Under the pieces are notes generated by a model. It worked only from the letters and a program-made list of their open reading frames with translations, did not search any database and had not been told where the DNA came from. The position numbers and the translations under genes were made by a program. A DNA stretch of 64,000 nt from contig NZ_SOAL01000007.1 in assembly GCF_004364775.1 (NCBI RefSeq), positions 124,001 to 188,000 of the forward strand, written 5' to 3'. The DNA is from Comamonas sp. JUb58. GTDB taxonomy: Bacteria > Pseudomonadota > Gammaproteobacteria > Burkholderiales > Burkholderiaceae_C. Positions 34,401 to 42,376 of the stretch are shown piece by piece (position 1 is the stretch's first letter; each line of letters begins with the position of its first letter).

Positions 34401-35647
34401 TGCAGGAATGGCAGGCGCTGGCCCAGCGCCTCAAGGCCATGGCACCAGCGCGTGCACCCGTGGCAGAAGGTGCTGCAGCTGCGGCGCCCGCCGAGGACGA
34501 CCCCTATGCCGCCTTTTTGCCGGACCACTGGGACATCCGCCTGGACACGGTGCAGGTGCGTGGCATGGATATCCACGACCTGCACCTGAGCGGTTCGCGC
34601 ACGGGGCCGCGCTGGCGCAGCCAGGTCAGCTCCAGCCTGCTCGACGGCCAGCTGGAGTACGAGCAAGAGGCCAAGGGCCCGGGCACCATCCGCGCGCGGC
34701 TGAGCCAGCTGCGTGTGGGCCAGGAGGGCTCCGACAGCAAGGCAGCCGCCAGCCAGGATGACGCACTGGGCCAGGAGCCCGGGCAGTTGCCGGCACTGGA
34801 TGTGGTGGTGGAGGATTTGCGCTGGCGCAAGCACTCGGTGGGCCGGCTGGAGGTACAGGCCGTCAACCAGCGCGAGGCAGACAAATCCTGGTGGCAACTG
34901 AAGAACATGGTGCTCTCGAACGATGCCGCCAGCCTGCAGGCCAGCGGCGACTGGGGCGCCAAGCGCAGCAGCAGCGGCGGGCGCCGCACCGAGCTGGAGA
35001 TGCGCCTGGACCTGAAAGACACTGGCGCCTTGCTGGGCCGCCTGGGCATGGCCGGCGTGGTGCGCCAGGGCAAGGGCTCGGTGCAGGGCAGCATCGGCTG
35101 GACGGGCAGCCCCGTGAGCCCCGACTACACCAGCATGGATGGCAAGCTGCACATCGATGTCGGCCAGGGCCAGTTCCTGAAGGTGGAGCCCGGTGCGGCC
35201 AAGCTGCTCGGAGTGCTCAACCTGCAGGCCCTGCCGCGCCGTCTGACCCTGGACTTCAAGGACGTGTTCAGCGCCGGCTTTGGCTTTGACTTTGTGCGCG
35301 GCGATGTGGGGGTCAGCGATGGCGTGGCCTCGACCACCAATATGCAGATGAAGGGCGTGACCGCCGCCGTGCTGCTCGAAGGCAGTGCCAATCTGCGTGA
35401 TGAAACCCAGCACCTGCATGTGGTCGTCATCCCCGAGCTGAACACCACTACCATGGCCTTGGTGACCACCGCCATCAACCCGGTGATCGGCATAGGCACC
35501 TTCCTGGCGCAGGCCTTGTTCAAGGGCCCGCTGACCAATGCGGTGACCCAGGAGTTCGAGGTCAGCGGCTCCTGGTCCGAGCCCGAGGTCAAGCGCCTCA
35601 ACCGCCGGCAAGAGGCCGAGCCCAGCGTCGTCGGCACCCCGCATTGA
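31496..35647 (+). CDS. yhdP: YhdP family AsmA-like envelope protein
   Basis: This 1383-residue protein has one N-terminal membrane anchor (LLGLVLLMAMAVAALHWWIV) and a very long periplasmic part rich in beta-strand repeats. YhdP and its AsmA-like relatives form a bridge that moves phospholipids from the inner to the outer membrane. Recognised parts are the N-terminal DUF3971-type region and the C-terminal AsmA-like block with IDVGQGQFLKVEPGAAKLLG and LNLQALPRRLTLDFKDVF, which is the family signature. It is somewhat longer than the E. coli protein (about 1266). The start is uncertain: a GTG at 31496 was chosen; a TTG at 31490 is also in frame and neither has a good ribosome binding site. A nitrilase gene follows after about 100 bases. 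Confidence 0.9.
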   Translation: MRAPRLLKLAAKLVQWSLGLLLGLVLLMAMAVAALHWWIVPRINDFRPQVESRLSAALGVPVRIDRLQADGNNGLVPAIAVQGLRIEQPDGSPGFTLDTIKVALSVPSLLRLRAEQIVIDAPQLTVQRAADGSVRVAGVLVETSQNQDSGSAADWLFRQREVLLQGGSIIWDDQLRGLPPVTFSDVHLLLRNPGLRHEWQLRVRPPEDWGDALELRGRMHQPLWALHDGSWKHWSGQVYLEALQLNAAAMAPYLPPAMGLQQGQGSARLWLDVTRGKLTNGTADVALRDVGVRRQAAAASDDKTAQGTVLLLRSVQGRIGGAADDSGFRVLTENLAVESANGEHWPGGSARINHVYAQGKQPSETEASAQSLDIASLAQLARLLPIPANARQWLQSNRPAGLIRSASAHWRGDMDTLQDWQVKADVGQLAFGMPAVAPKANAARDSHGGLVLAAGQPHVGLRGLDLAIDARAGGGQAKLSFADGALYLPSVFEEPQIPITSASTQLQWTVQGDRIQMQSERLEFANAHAAGHARWSWQTADPQKTASQSRFPGILQLKGVLDRADGTQVHRYLPLHIPPDARHYVRDAILAGQASNVQFEIDGDLWEVPFPDSRHGLFRIVAPVRDVRYAYVPNSHLHPGEKPWPELNRLSGELVFEGNGMQVNKAKGILDGNTRIVVDQTSAQIPDFHDTRVLVNAQANGPLADMLATVRGSAINALSQEALTQTQADGDAQLQLKLDLPVHDMAQSKVDGKVVLPGNRIQFHDDSPVVEKVTGAVQFSEHGFALQDVQGQALGGAVKFSGGMDVSGLPAGADHGPRLKVRANGVATADGLLRAKELGPVVQLAQLAQGQAAYQLDISMGQGVPLVEVRSDLAGMALALPPPLKKAADEVWPTHFASTVPEGPRAALVRQNMQLDVGGRLQLRYVRDISNDDKVADKVVSGVLRLGAGALTLPAKGVIAEVQLPQVDVQEWQALAQRLKAMAPARAPVAEGAAAAAPAEDDPYAAFLPDHWDIRLDTVQVRGMDIHDLHLSGSRTGPRWRSQVSSSLLDGQLEYEQEAKGPGTIRARLSQLRVGQEGSDSKAAASQDDALGQEPGQLPALDVVVEDLRWRKHSVGRLEVQAVNQREADKSWWQLKNMVLSNDAASLQASGDWGAKRSSSGGRRTELEMRLDLKDTGALLGRLGMAGVVRQGKGSVQGSIGWTGSPVSPDYTSMDGKLHIDVGQGQFLKVEPGAAKLLGVLNLQALPRRLTLDFKDVFSAGFGFDFVRGDVGVSDGVASTTNMQMKGVTAAVLLEGSANLRDETQHLHVVVIPELNTTTMALVTTAINPVIGIGTFLAQALFKGPLTNAVTQEFEVSGSWSEPEVKRLNRRQEAEPSVVGTPH

Positions 35648-35751
35648 GCGCCCTGGTGCCGCTGCGCTGAGTCACCTTCGATATCCGCGAGTGTCCCTCC
35701 TCGCCAGTGGTTGCGGATAATAGCTGCCAGTTTCTCTTGCAGGATGCATCG

Positions 35752-36567
35752 ATGAAAGTAGCCGCACTCCAAATGGTGACCAGCACAGACTGGGAGCACA
35801 ACCGCGCACAGGCCTGGCAACTGCTGCAGCAGGCGGCGGCCGCTGGTGCGGAACTGGCGGTGCTGCCCGAGTACTTCTGCCTGATGGGCCAGCGCGATAC
35901 CGACAAGCTGGCGCTGGCCGAGCCGTTTGGCGAAGGCCCCATGCAGCAGTTTCTGGCCGACAGCGCCCGCAGCCTGGGCCTGTGGATCGTGGGCGGCACC
36001 CTGCCGCTGCAGGGGCCCGATGCAGAACATGTCTACAACAGCAGCTGCGTCTACAACCCGCAGGGCGACTGCGTGCTGCGCTACGACAAGATGCATTTGT
36101 TTTGCTATGCCAACGAGCGCGAGTCCTATGACGAGCACCGGGTCATCGCGCCCGGCAACACGCCAGCGCAGTTTGACCTGCCCAGCCAAGACGGCCAGAG
36201 CTGGCGCATTGGTCTGAGCATCTGCTACGACCTGCGCTTTCCCGAGCTCTACCGCCTGCATGCACAGGCCGGCGCGCATCTGATGCTGGTGCCCAGCGCC
36301 TTTACCTACACGACGGGCCAGGCGCATTGGGAGCTGCTGCTGCGCGCGCGGGCCGTGGAAAACCTGGCCTATGTGCTGGCCGCAGCCCAAGGCGGCCAGC
36401 ATGAAAACGGCCGCCGCACCTGGGGCCACAGCATGGCCATCAACCCCTGGGGCGAGGTGATGGCGCTGCAGGCCAGCGAGCCCGGCGTGGTGCTGGCCGA
36501 TCTGGACTGGGCGCAGATGCAGCGCTGGCGCCAGCAACTGCCGGCCTTGCTGCACCGCGTATGCTGA
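35752..36567 (+). CDS. Carbon-nitrogen hydrolase (Nit-type amidase)
   Basis: This 271-residue cytoplasmic protein belongs to the nitrilase superfamily. The catalytic triad is E40 (LPEYF), K113 (YDKMHLF) and C158 (SICYDLRFPELYR). That last string and the size put it in the Nit1/Nit2 branch, known for deaminated-glutathione amidase and omega-amidase activity, which repair or recycle side products of transaminases. The ATG has AGGA upstream; earlier in-frame codons are not conserved in type. Its end overlaps the start of the sensor kinase gene by 7 bases, so they are probably co-transcribed, though a functional link is not evident. Confidence 0.92.
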   Translation: MKVAALQMVTSTDWEHNRAQAWQLLQQAAAAGAELAVLPEYFCLMGQRDTDKLALAEPFGEGPMQQFLADSARSLGLWIVGGTLPLQGPDAEHVYNSSCVYNPQGDCVLRYDKMHLFCYANERESYDEHRVIAPGNTPAQFDLPSQDGQSWRIGLSICYDLRFPELYRLHAQAGAHLMLVPSAFTYTTGQAHWELLLRARAVENLAYVLAAAQGGQHENGRRTWGHSMAINPWGEVMALQASEPGVVLADLDWAQMQRWRQQLPALLHRVC

Positions 36568-38597
36568 TGGCGCATTGGGCGCAGACCCTGGCGCAGCGCT
36601 GGCACCAAAGCTGGCGGCGCTGGTCGCTGTGGTCGGCGCTGGTGCTGCTGGTGGCGGGCACCCTGGTCACCCAGGTCTGGCTGGCCGGGCGCTACGAGAT
36701 CTCCGAAGTGCAGCAGCGCCTGGACCGCGAGGCCCAAGATGCCGTCAGCGACATCCGCAGCCGCTTCGCCGACAACGTCAACCGCCTGCGCAGCATGCCG
36801 CGCTACGACAGCGATGTCATGGCCTGGCAGTCGACGGCGGCGACCATCTTGCGCAACCAGCGCGACCTGGCCCATATCGAGTGGCGCAACCCACAACTGC
36901 AGATCGAGGCCAGCGAAGAATCGCCCTACCTGAACCTGCAGTGGTCGGCCATCGACCGCACCGGTATGAACACCGAGAGCCATACCGCCTGCCTGCGCGC
37001 CCGCAACACCGGCGCGGCCTCGTATGCGGGCAGCTATTTCCTGTCGCAGGGCAATGGCACGGGGTTGGAGCTGCTGGAGCTGTGTGTGCCTGTGCTCACC
37101 GGCGACCATCTACACGGCTTTGCCGTGGCCACCTACATCCTGCAGAACGTGCTGTCGGACCTGGTCAGCGAGAGCCTGCGCCGCAACCATGAGCTGTCCT
37201 TCACGGAGACCGATGGCACGCGTCTGGCGATTGTCAGCACGCCCCGGCGCGGCACGCGGGTGTTCACCTCCAACCAGCTGCTCGATCTGCCCGGCGTGGC
37301 GCTGATGCTGCGGGTGGACAGCTGGCATGCGGCGCCCAATGTCTTCCCCAATGTGCTCACGGCCCTGGTCACCGGCATGTCGATCGCGCTGATCACCGTG
37401 CTGGTGGTGCTGGTGCGCGACAACCGCCGCCGCCTGAAGGCCGAGCGCGATCTGGGTGATGCGCTGGCCTTTCGCAAGGCGATGGAGGACTCGCTGGTGA
37501 CGGGGCTGCGCGCGCGTGACCTGCATGGCAAGGTCACCTATGTGAACCCGGCGTTTTGCGAGATGGTGGGCTTTTCAGCCGAAGAGATTCTGGACCCGAG
37601 CAAGGCCACGCCTTACTGGCCGCCGGAGATGGCACCCGAATACGCGCGCCGCCAGCAGATCCGCCTGTCGGGCCATCTGCCGCCGCCGCGCGAAGGCTAT
37701 GAGTCCACCTTCATGCACAAGGAAGGCCGGCGCTTTCCAGTGCTGATTTTCGAGGCACCGCTGATCAATGCCGCTGGCATGCACACCGGCTGGATGAGTG
37801 CCTTTGTCGACATGAGCGAGCAGCGCCGGGTCGAGGAGCTCTCGCGCGCCTCGCAGGAGCGGCTGCAGGCCACCGCACGCCTGGCAACGGTGGGCGAGAT
37901 GGCCTCGCTGCTGAGCCATGAGCTCAACCAGCCGCTGGCCGCCATCTCCAGCTATGCGACGGGCATCATGAACCTGCTGCCCGATGGCGCCTCGCCCGAC
38001 GAGGTGCAGGAGCACCTGCCCGATGTGCGCATGGCCGTGCAGCGCATGGCCTTCCAGGCCGAGCGCGCTGGCAAGGTCATCAAGAGCGTGCATGGCTTTG
38101 TGCGCCGGCGCGACCAGTCGCGCGAGTTTGTGCAGGCCTCTGAGCTGATGGACGCGGTATTGCCCTTGGTGCGGCTGCAGGCGCGTAAACTCTATGTCGA
38201 TGTGGCCACCGAGCTGGCGCCCGGCTTGCCGGCCGTCTTCTGTGACCGGACCATGGTCGAGCAGGTGCTGCTCAACCTCAGCCGCAACGGCATGCAGGCC
38301 ATGGACTATGGCGGCACGCACCCCCGGGTGCTGCAGATGCTGGTGCGGCTGGCGCCCAGTGACGATGGCCGGGCCTGGGTGGAGTTTGTCGTGGCCGATG
38401 TGGGCGAGGGCATCACCGAGGAGGTGGCCGCGCGCCTGTACCAGCCGTTCTTCACCACCAAGGATGAGGGCATGGGCCTGGGCCTGAGCCTGTGCCGCAC
38501 GGTGGTGGAGCAGCATGGCAGCCATTTGCGCTACCTGCCCAACCAGCCACGCGGAACCATCTTCAGTTTTACCCTGCCAACCTGGCGCAACGATTGA
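36561..38597 (+). CDS. PAS-domain sensor histidine kinase
   Basis: This 678-residue kinase has two membrane helices (about 23-42 and 265-290) around a periplasmic sensor region, then a PAS domain (about 305-420) and a kinase core. The phospho-acceptor is H453 in LLSHELNQPLAAI; the ATPase has VLLNLSRNGMQAM (N box), VADVGEGI (G1) and FFTTKDEGMGLGLSLCRTV (F and G2). The H-box HELNQPL and the paired FixJ-type regulator are typical of the FixL/DctB/TtrS kind, which sense dicarboxylates, oxygen or other small molecules. The signal here is unknown. An ATG two codons later is also possible. The regulator gene starts 10 bases after its stop. Confidence 0.92.
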   Translation: MLMAHWAQTLAQRWHQSWRRWSLWSALVLLVAGTLVTQVWLAGRYEISEVQQRLDREAQDAVSDIRSRFADNVNRLRSMPRYDSDVMAWQSTAATILRNQRDLAHIEWRNPQLQIEASEESPYLNLQWSAIDRTGMNTESHTACLRARNTGAASYAGSYFLSQGNGTGLELLELCVPVLTGDHLHGFAVATYILQNVLSDLVSESLRRNHELSFTETDGTRLAIVSTPRRGTRVFTSNQLLDLPGVALMLRVDSWHAAPNVFPNVLTALVTGMSIALITVLVVLVRDNRRRLKAERDLGDALAFRKAMEDSLVTGLRARDLHGKVTYVNPAFCEMVGFSAEEILDPSKATPYWPPEMAPEYARRQQIRLSGHLPPPREGYESTFMHKEGRRFPVLIFEAPLINAAGMHTGWMSAFVDMSEQRRVEELSRASQERLQATARLATVGEMASLLSHELNQPLAAISSYATGIMNLLPDGASPDEVQEHLPDVRMAVQRMAFQAERAGKVIKSVHGFVRRRDQSREFVQASELMDAVLPLVRLQARKLYVDVATELAPGLPAVFCDRTMVEQVLLNLSRNGMQAMDYGGTHPRVLQMLVRLAPSDDGRAWVEFVVADVGEGITEEVAARLYQPFFTTKDEGMGLGLSLCRTVVEQHGSHLRYLPNQPRGTIFSFTLPTWRND

Positions 38598-38607
38598 AAG
38601 TTCAGAG

Positions 38608-39237
38608 ATGCAGCCGCTAGTGAATGCGACCGTGTATATCGTCGATGATGATGCCGAGGTGCGGGATGCCCTGGCCTGGATGCTGCGCTCGCGCCGCTTG
38701 CTGAGCGAGAGCTTTGCCTCGGCCGAGGCCTTTGAAGCCATGCTGCGCAGCCGCCCGCCGCAGGTGGACCCGGCCTGTGCGCTCTTGGATGTGCGCATGC
38801 CCGGCATGAGCGGGCTGGCGTTGTTTGACCGCTTGGTCGAGATGGATGTGATCGCCGCCTTGCCGGTGATCTTCCTGACCGGCCATGCCGATGTGCCCAC
38901 CGCCGTGGCCACGGTCAAGCGCGGGGCCTTTGATTTTTGCGAAAAGCCGTTTTCCGACAATGTGCTGGTTGACCGCATTGAGCATGCGCTGCAGGCATCG
39001 AGCGCCTATCTGGAAACCCTGCGCTCGCAGCAAGGCGTGCGCGAGCGCGTGGCCGAACTGACGGACCGCGAGCAAGCCGTCATGCGCCTGGTGATCGATG
39101 GCCTGCCCAACAAGCTGATTGCCGATGAGCTGACCATCAGCGTGCGCACGGTCGAGGTGCACCGCGCCCGGGTGTTCGACAAGATGCAGGTCAAATCGGC
39201 CGTTGAGCTGGCCAACCTGCTGCGCGATCTTTCCTGA
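38608..39237 (+). CDS. FixJ/NarL-type response regulator
   Basis: This 209-residue protein has a receiver domain (acidic pocket D13-D15, phospho-acceptor D61 in LLDVRMPGMSG, switch T91, K113 in CEKPF) and a C-terminal LuxR-type helix-turn-helix (LTDREQAVMRLVIDGLPNKLIADELTISVRTVEVHR). It is the natural partner of the kinase encoded 10 bases upstream. FixJ-type regulators activate a few target promoters after phosphorylation. No target is obvious next door, since the next gene is convergent. The start is the ATG directly before the first beta strand (NATVYIVDDD). Confidence 0.94.
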   Translation: MQPLVNATVYIVDDDAEVRDALAWMLRSRRLLSESFASAEAFEAMLRSRPPQVDPACALLDVRMPGMSGLALFDRLVEMDVIAALPVIFLTGHADVPTAVATVKRGAFDFCEKPFSDNVLVDRIEHALQASSAYLETLRSQQGVRERVAELTDREQAVMRLVIDGLPNKLIADELTISVRTVEVHRARVFDKMQVKSAVELANLLRDLS

Positions 39238-39261
39238 GGCTGCCGCCCAGCGCAGGCCCAC

Positions 39262-39296
39262 AAAAAAGGACGCCAGTCCTTGAACTGGCGCCCTTT
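39262..39296. terminator. Bidirectional hairpin terminator between regulator and OmpA-like genes
   Basis: CGCCAGT and ACTGGCG form the core stem, extended by AAAGG/CCTTT. On the minus strand it is followed by six Ts, so it ends the OmpA-like transcript; on the plus strand the T run is shorter. Confidence 0.8.
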
Positions 39297-39318
39297 ATGC
39301 ATTTCGCCAAGGCAGGTG

Positions 39319-39969
39319 TTAGCGACCTTGCTGTACTTCACCCACATAGATCTCGACGCGGCGGTTGTGCGCGCGGCCGGCGGGCGTGTCATTGCTGGCA
39401 ACCGGCTGGCGCGAGCCCATGCCCTGTACCTGGATGCGCGCGCCGTTCACGCCGCGTTGCGTCAGGTAGTTGCGTGCGCTTTCGGCACGGGCCAGCGACA
39501 GCGGATCGTTGATGCCGTCGTTGCCGGTGCTGTCGGTGTGACCGATGATGCGCACCTGGGCATTGGGGTTGTTGCGCAGGCCTTCGGCAAAGCGGTCCAG
39601 GATGGGCGCGAAGTTGCCCTGGATGTCCGAGCGGTTGGTCTGGAACGAGATGTCGCTGGGGATATCGAGCTTGAGCTGGTTGTCCGGCGTCTGCGTCACC
39701 ACCACACCGGTGCCCTGGGTGGCCTGCTCCATCTCCTGCTTTTGCTTTTGCATGTGCTGCGACCAGATATAGGTGCCCAGCGCGCCGATGCCCGCACCGA
39801 TCACCGCGCCCGAACCTGCATGGCCGCCGGCAATCGCGCCCACGGCAGCACCGCCCAGTGCGCCCACACCTGCGCCGGTGGCGGTTTGGCGCTGGGTGTC
39901 GGACATGTTGGCGCAACCGCTCAGGATGGCCAGACTGGCAACGGCAGAGACTAGAATTTGTTTACGCAT
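39319..39969 (-). CDS. OmpA-family outer membrane lipoprotein
   Basis: This 216-residue protein has a lipoprotein signal peptide ending in ILSGC (cysteine 18), a glycine-zipper region (GAGVGALGGAAVGAIAGGHAG, about residues 31-51) and a C-terminal OmpA peptidoglycan-binding domain. The last has GHTDSTGNDGINDPLSLARA and NRRVEIYV, with the Asp and Arg that bind diaminopimelate. It resembles YiaD-like and PAL-like proteins that tie the outer membrane to peptidoglycan. The ATG has a very good AGAGGAG site at 8 bases, which rules out the longer frame. It is monocistronic with its own terminator. Confidence 0.93.
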   Translation of the reverse strand: MRKQILVSAVASLAILSGCANMSDTQRQTATGAGVGALGGAAVGAIAGGHAGSGAVIGAGIGALGTYIWSQHMQKQKQEMEQATQGTGVVVTQTPDNQLKLDIPSDISFQTNRSDIQGNFAPILDRFAEGLRNNPNAQVRIIGHTDSTGNDGINDPLSLARAESARNYLTQRGVNGARIQVQGMGSRQPVASNDTPAGRAHNRRVEIYVGEVQQGR

Positions 39970-40120
39970 GCTTGAACTCCTCTGATGCAAGGGCCGCCGC
40001 TGAAATGGGGCAGGCCGTAGATGCAAATTGTGGGCAGTAGAACTGCCAAATGCCAGAGACAAAGTTCAAAAATGGTAAAAATGACGGCAATGAGCGGCCA
40101 TGTCCTACGATTTGCGCAAG

Positions 40121-40249
40121 CTAGTCGCGAGGGGGCTGCTCATCTTTGCTTACGATTTCCCCTTTTTTGCGACCGGCAAACATCGTCCACCAGACGATCG
40201 CCACCAGTATGACCAACGCCAATAGCGCTTCCAGCAATATCAGTCCCAT
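40121..40249 (-). CDS. 42-residue single-pass membrane protein
   Basis: This small ORF encodes one hydrophobic helix (LILLEALLALVILVAIVWW) followed by a basic, hydrophilic tail (FAGRKKGEIVSKDEQ). Its ATG has TAAGGAG at 9 bases, one of the best ribosome binding sites in the region, which is why I call it real. A basic tail after the helix predicts a cytoplasmic C-terminus. Its first 41 bases lie antisense to the predicted start of mltA. Similar short membrane proteins beginning MG-x-LLEAL appear to me to be conserved near mltA in relatives, but I cannot check this. The function is unknown. Confidence 0.6.
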   Translation of the reverse strand: MGLILLEALLALVILVAIVWWTMFAGRKKGEIVSKDEQPPRD

Positions 40250-41423
40250 CGGTATCCGCTCCTTACGTACGCTGTCGATGGCTGCGATTGTAGGAATTCT
40301 GGCCGCCTGCTCCAGCCAAGTCCCTTTGGACCAGCCGTCTTCGCCGACCACCCGCCCGCCGGTATCGGGCAGCATCGAGGTGCTGCCACCCGATGCCAAT
40401 GAGCCGCTGCCCCCGGCGATCCAGCAGGCCAAGAGCCGCTGGATACCGGTGCACTGGTCGTCGGTGCCCGGGCTGGAGCAGGACAACCTGGCCGATGCCT
40501 GGAACGCCTGGATCAAGAGCTGCAGCCGCCCGCCCGCGCCCTTTGCGCAGTTCTGCTCCGAGGTGCGGCGCATGAGCCTGGCATCGACCGAAGAGCAGCG
40601 CGCCTGGATGGTGTCGCGCTTTCAGCCCTACCGCGTTGAATCGCTCGACGGCAATCCTGATGGCATGCTGACCAGCTATTTCGAGCCCATGCTCGATGGC
40701 ACGCGCCAGCCCGGCAATGGCTATTCGATCCCGCTGTACCGCTCGCCGGCCTCGCTGGGATCGCGCAAGCCCTGGTTCAGCCGCCAGCAGATCGAGACCC
40801 TGCCGCAGGTGCAGGCCGAGCTGCAGGACAAGGTGATTGCCTGGGTCAACGACCCGGTGGATGCGATGGTGCTGCACATCCAGGGCTCGGGCCGCGTGCG
40901 CATCCAGGAGGCCGATGGCTCGGTGCGCCTGATCCGTGTGGCCTATGCCGCCACCAATGACCACCCCTACAAGAGCATTGGCAAGTGGCTGCTGGACCAG
41001 GGACTGGTGCGCGATGCCACCTGGCCGGGCATCAAGGCCTGGATTGCTGCCAACCCGACCCGGGTCAACGAGCTGCTCTGGAGCAACCCGCGCTATGTCT
41101 TCTTCAAGGAAGAGCCGCTGTCGCCACTGGATGCCGAGTTTGGCCCCAATGGCGCCCAGGGCGTGCCGCTGACGCCTGGCCGCTCGATTGCGGTGGACCG
41201 GGGCAGCATTCCCTACGGCACCCCCGTCTGGCTGTCGTCCACCGGCCCCACCGTGCAGCTCAACCGCCTGGTGATGGCGCAGGACACGGGCAGCGCCATC
41301 CTGGGTGCCGTGCGCGCCGACTACTTTGCCGGTTGGGGCCATGAGGCGGGCGATTTTGCCGGCAGGGTCAAGCAGCCGCTGCGGCTGTGGGTGCTGTGGC
41401 CTCGGGGCGTGGCCAAGCGCTGA
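40209..41423 (+). CDS. mltA: Membrane-bound lytic murein transglycosylase A
   Basis: MltA (404 residues as drawn) cleaves peptidoglycan glycan strands with formation of 1,6-anhydro ends, from the inner face of the outer membrane. A lipoprotein signal with IVGILAAC ends at the lipidated cysteine. Family motifs are LTSYFEPMLDGTR, LHIQGSGRVRIQEADGSVRL, RGSIPYGTPVWLSS and AQDTGSAILGAVRADYFAGWG, the last with the catalytic Asp of the 3D domain. The start is uncertain: ATG 40209 gives a long n-region, while ATG 40278 leaves only eight hydrophobic residues. Neither has a clear ribosome binding site, and the first overlaps the small gene on the other strand. Confidence 0.92.
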   Translation: MTNANSASSNISPIGIRSLRTLSMAAIVGILAACSSQVPLDQPSSPTTRPPVSGSIEVLPPDANEPLPPAIQQAKSRWIPVHWSSVPGLEQDNLADAWNAWIKSCSRPPAPFAQFCSEVRRMSLASTEEQRAWMVSRFQPYRVESLDGNPDGMLTSYFEPMLDGTRQPGNGYSIPLYRSPASLGSRKPWFSRQQIETLPQVQAELQDKVIAWVNDPVDAMVLHIQGSGRVRIQEADGSVRLIRVAYAATNDHPYKSIGKWLLDQGLVRDATWPGIKAWIAANPTRVNELLWSNPRYVFFKEEPLSPLDAEFGPNGAQGVPLTPGRSIAVDRGSIPYGTPVWLSSTGPTVQLNRLVMAQDTGSAILGAVRADYFAGWGHEAGDFAGRVKQPLRLWVLWPRGVAKR

Positions 41424-41445
41424 TTGCAGCGCATGATTTCCAGCC

Positions 41446-41470
41446 AGGCCAGCCGCGAGGCTGGCCTTTT
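41446..41470 (+). terminator. Intrinsic terminator of mltA
   Basis: GGCCAGCC and GGCTGGCC form an 8-bp stem with a 4-base loop, followed by TTTT, 23 bases after the mltA stop. Confidence 0.78.
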
Positions 41471-41509
41471 GCATGGTGGCTACGAACTGCCTTGAACGCT
41501 TAAGGGTGC

Positions 41510-42007
41510 TTAACGCGAAGGTGTGCCCTTGGGGTTGGCCGTCATCGGCAGCGGCAGGGCGCTGCTGGATTTGACCTCGCCCAGCGAGAAGGTGGTGTGC
41601 ACATCCTTCACATTGGGCAGGCGCAGCAGCACATTGCGGATAAAGCTGGAGAAGCTCTCCAGGTCCTTGGCCACCACCTGCAGCTCAAACGTGCCCGCGC
41701 CGCTGATGTAGTGGCAGGAGGTCACCTCGGGCAGCAAGCGGATCGATTCCTCCATGCGCAAGGTGATGTCGGCCGTGTTCTGCGCGGCATCGACACGCAC
41801 AAAGGCCAGCACGCCCAGGCCGAGCTTGTGGCGGTCCAGGGTCGCGTGGTAGCCGGTGATGTAGCCGGCCTCTTCGAGCGCACGCACCCGGCGCCAGCAG
41901 GGCGCGGCCGACAGGCCCACGCGCTGGGCCAGCTCGGCATTCGTCAAACGGGCGTTTTTTTGCAGCTCGTAGAGGATGGCCCAGTCGAATTTGTCAATTT
42001 GGTTCAT
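41510..42007 (-). CDS. Lrp/AsnC family transcriptional regulator
   Basis: This 165-residue regulator has an N-terminal winged helix (FDWAILYELQKNARLTNAELAQRVGLSAAPCWRRVRALEEAGYI) and a C-terminal RAM/AsnC ligand domain (about 70-145) that usually binds amino acids and forms octamers. It diverges from the indolepyruvate oxidoreductase gene, with a 213-base gap before the first start codon on the other strand. The natural guess is that it senses an aromatic or branched amino acid and controls that gene and itself. The ligand is inference. Confidence 0.92.
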   Translation of the reverse strand: MNQIDKFDWAILYELQKNARLTNAELAQRVGLSAAPCWRRVRALEEAGYITGYHATLDRHKLGLGVLAFVRVDAAQNTADITLRMEESIRLLPEVTSCHYISGAGTFELQVVAKDLESFSSFIRNVLLRLPNVKDVHTTFSLGEVKSSSALPLPMTANPKGTPSR

Positions 42008-42220
42008 TTATCGCCATTATTGAGCAAGATTCTTTCAAATACTAGGTAAACCCCGGCAAGGAAAAGAATACTTTATTCTCGCTGCCCGTCATACACTGCA
42101 GCGATGAAAGCCAGGGTGTTTTGCCGTGGCTGCTGGACTTGGTTCCAGATTCTTATAACGCCCCACAATCCCGGACCTGCCACAAGCGGCCACCGGGTGC
42201 TCTCCTTAGGAGACAAGACG

Positions 42221-42376
42221 ATGAATGCCTCATTCCCCGAGTCCGTCCGCAAAGCGCTAGAGACGGTAACGCTGGATGACAACCTGCAATGCAGGTTGCA
42301 ACACAAGTATGCAGCGGGCGGCGCAGCCGCACGTGGCGTATTTGGCGACGAGCATGTTGGCCAAGGAGGTGTGTGA
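42221..42376 (+). CDS. Short ORF echoing the N-terminus of the downstream oxidoreductase
   Basis: This 51-codon ORF begins MNASFPESVRKALETVTLDD, the same as the first 20 residues of the next gene except F for L at residue 5. After that the sequence is unrelated (NLQCRLQHKYAAGG and on). Of the 20 shared codons, 11 differ only synonymously, so this is not a recent copy. A TTAGGAGA site precedes its ATG. Its stop overlaps the ATG of the big gene (TGATG), allowing coupled translation. It is either the remnant of a lost paralogue or a leader peptide. A perfect inverted repeat sits exactly where the similarity ends. Confidence 0.55.
   Translation: MNASFPESVRKALETVTLDDNLQCRLQHKYAAGGAAARGVFGDEHVGQGGV
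42280..42298. repeat. Inverted repeat at the break of the duplicated segment
   Basis: CAACCTGC and GCAGGTTG flank AAT, directly after the last codon shared with the downstream gene. It may be the scar of a deletion or part of an attenuating hairpin. Confidence 0.5.

Noticed and set aside
31694-35644. 1316-codon open frame on the minus strand antisense to yhdP
   Set aside because: Same cause: the codon bias of yhdP leaves the opposite frame open. The protein is rich in His, Gln, Gly and Ala with no domain pattern.
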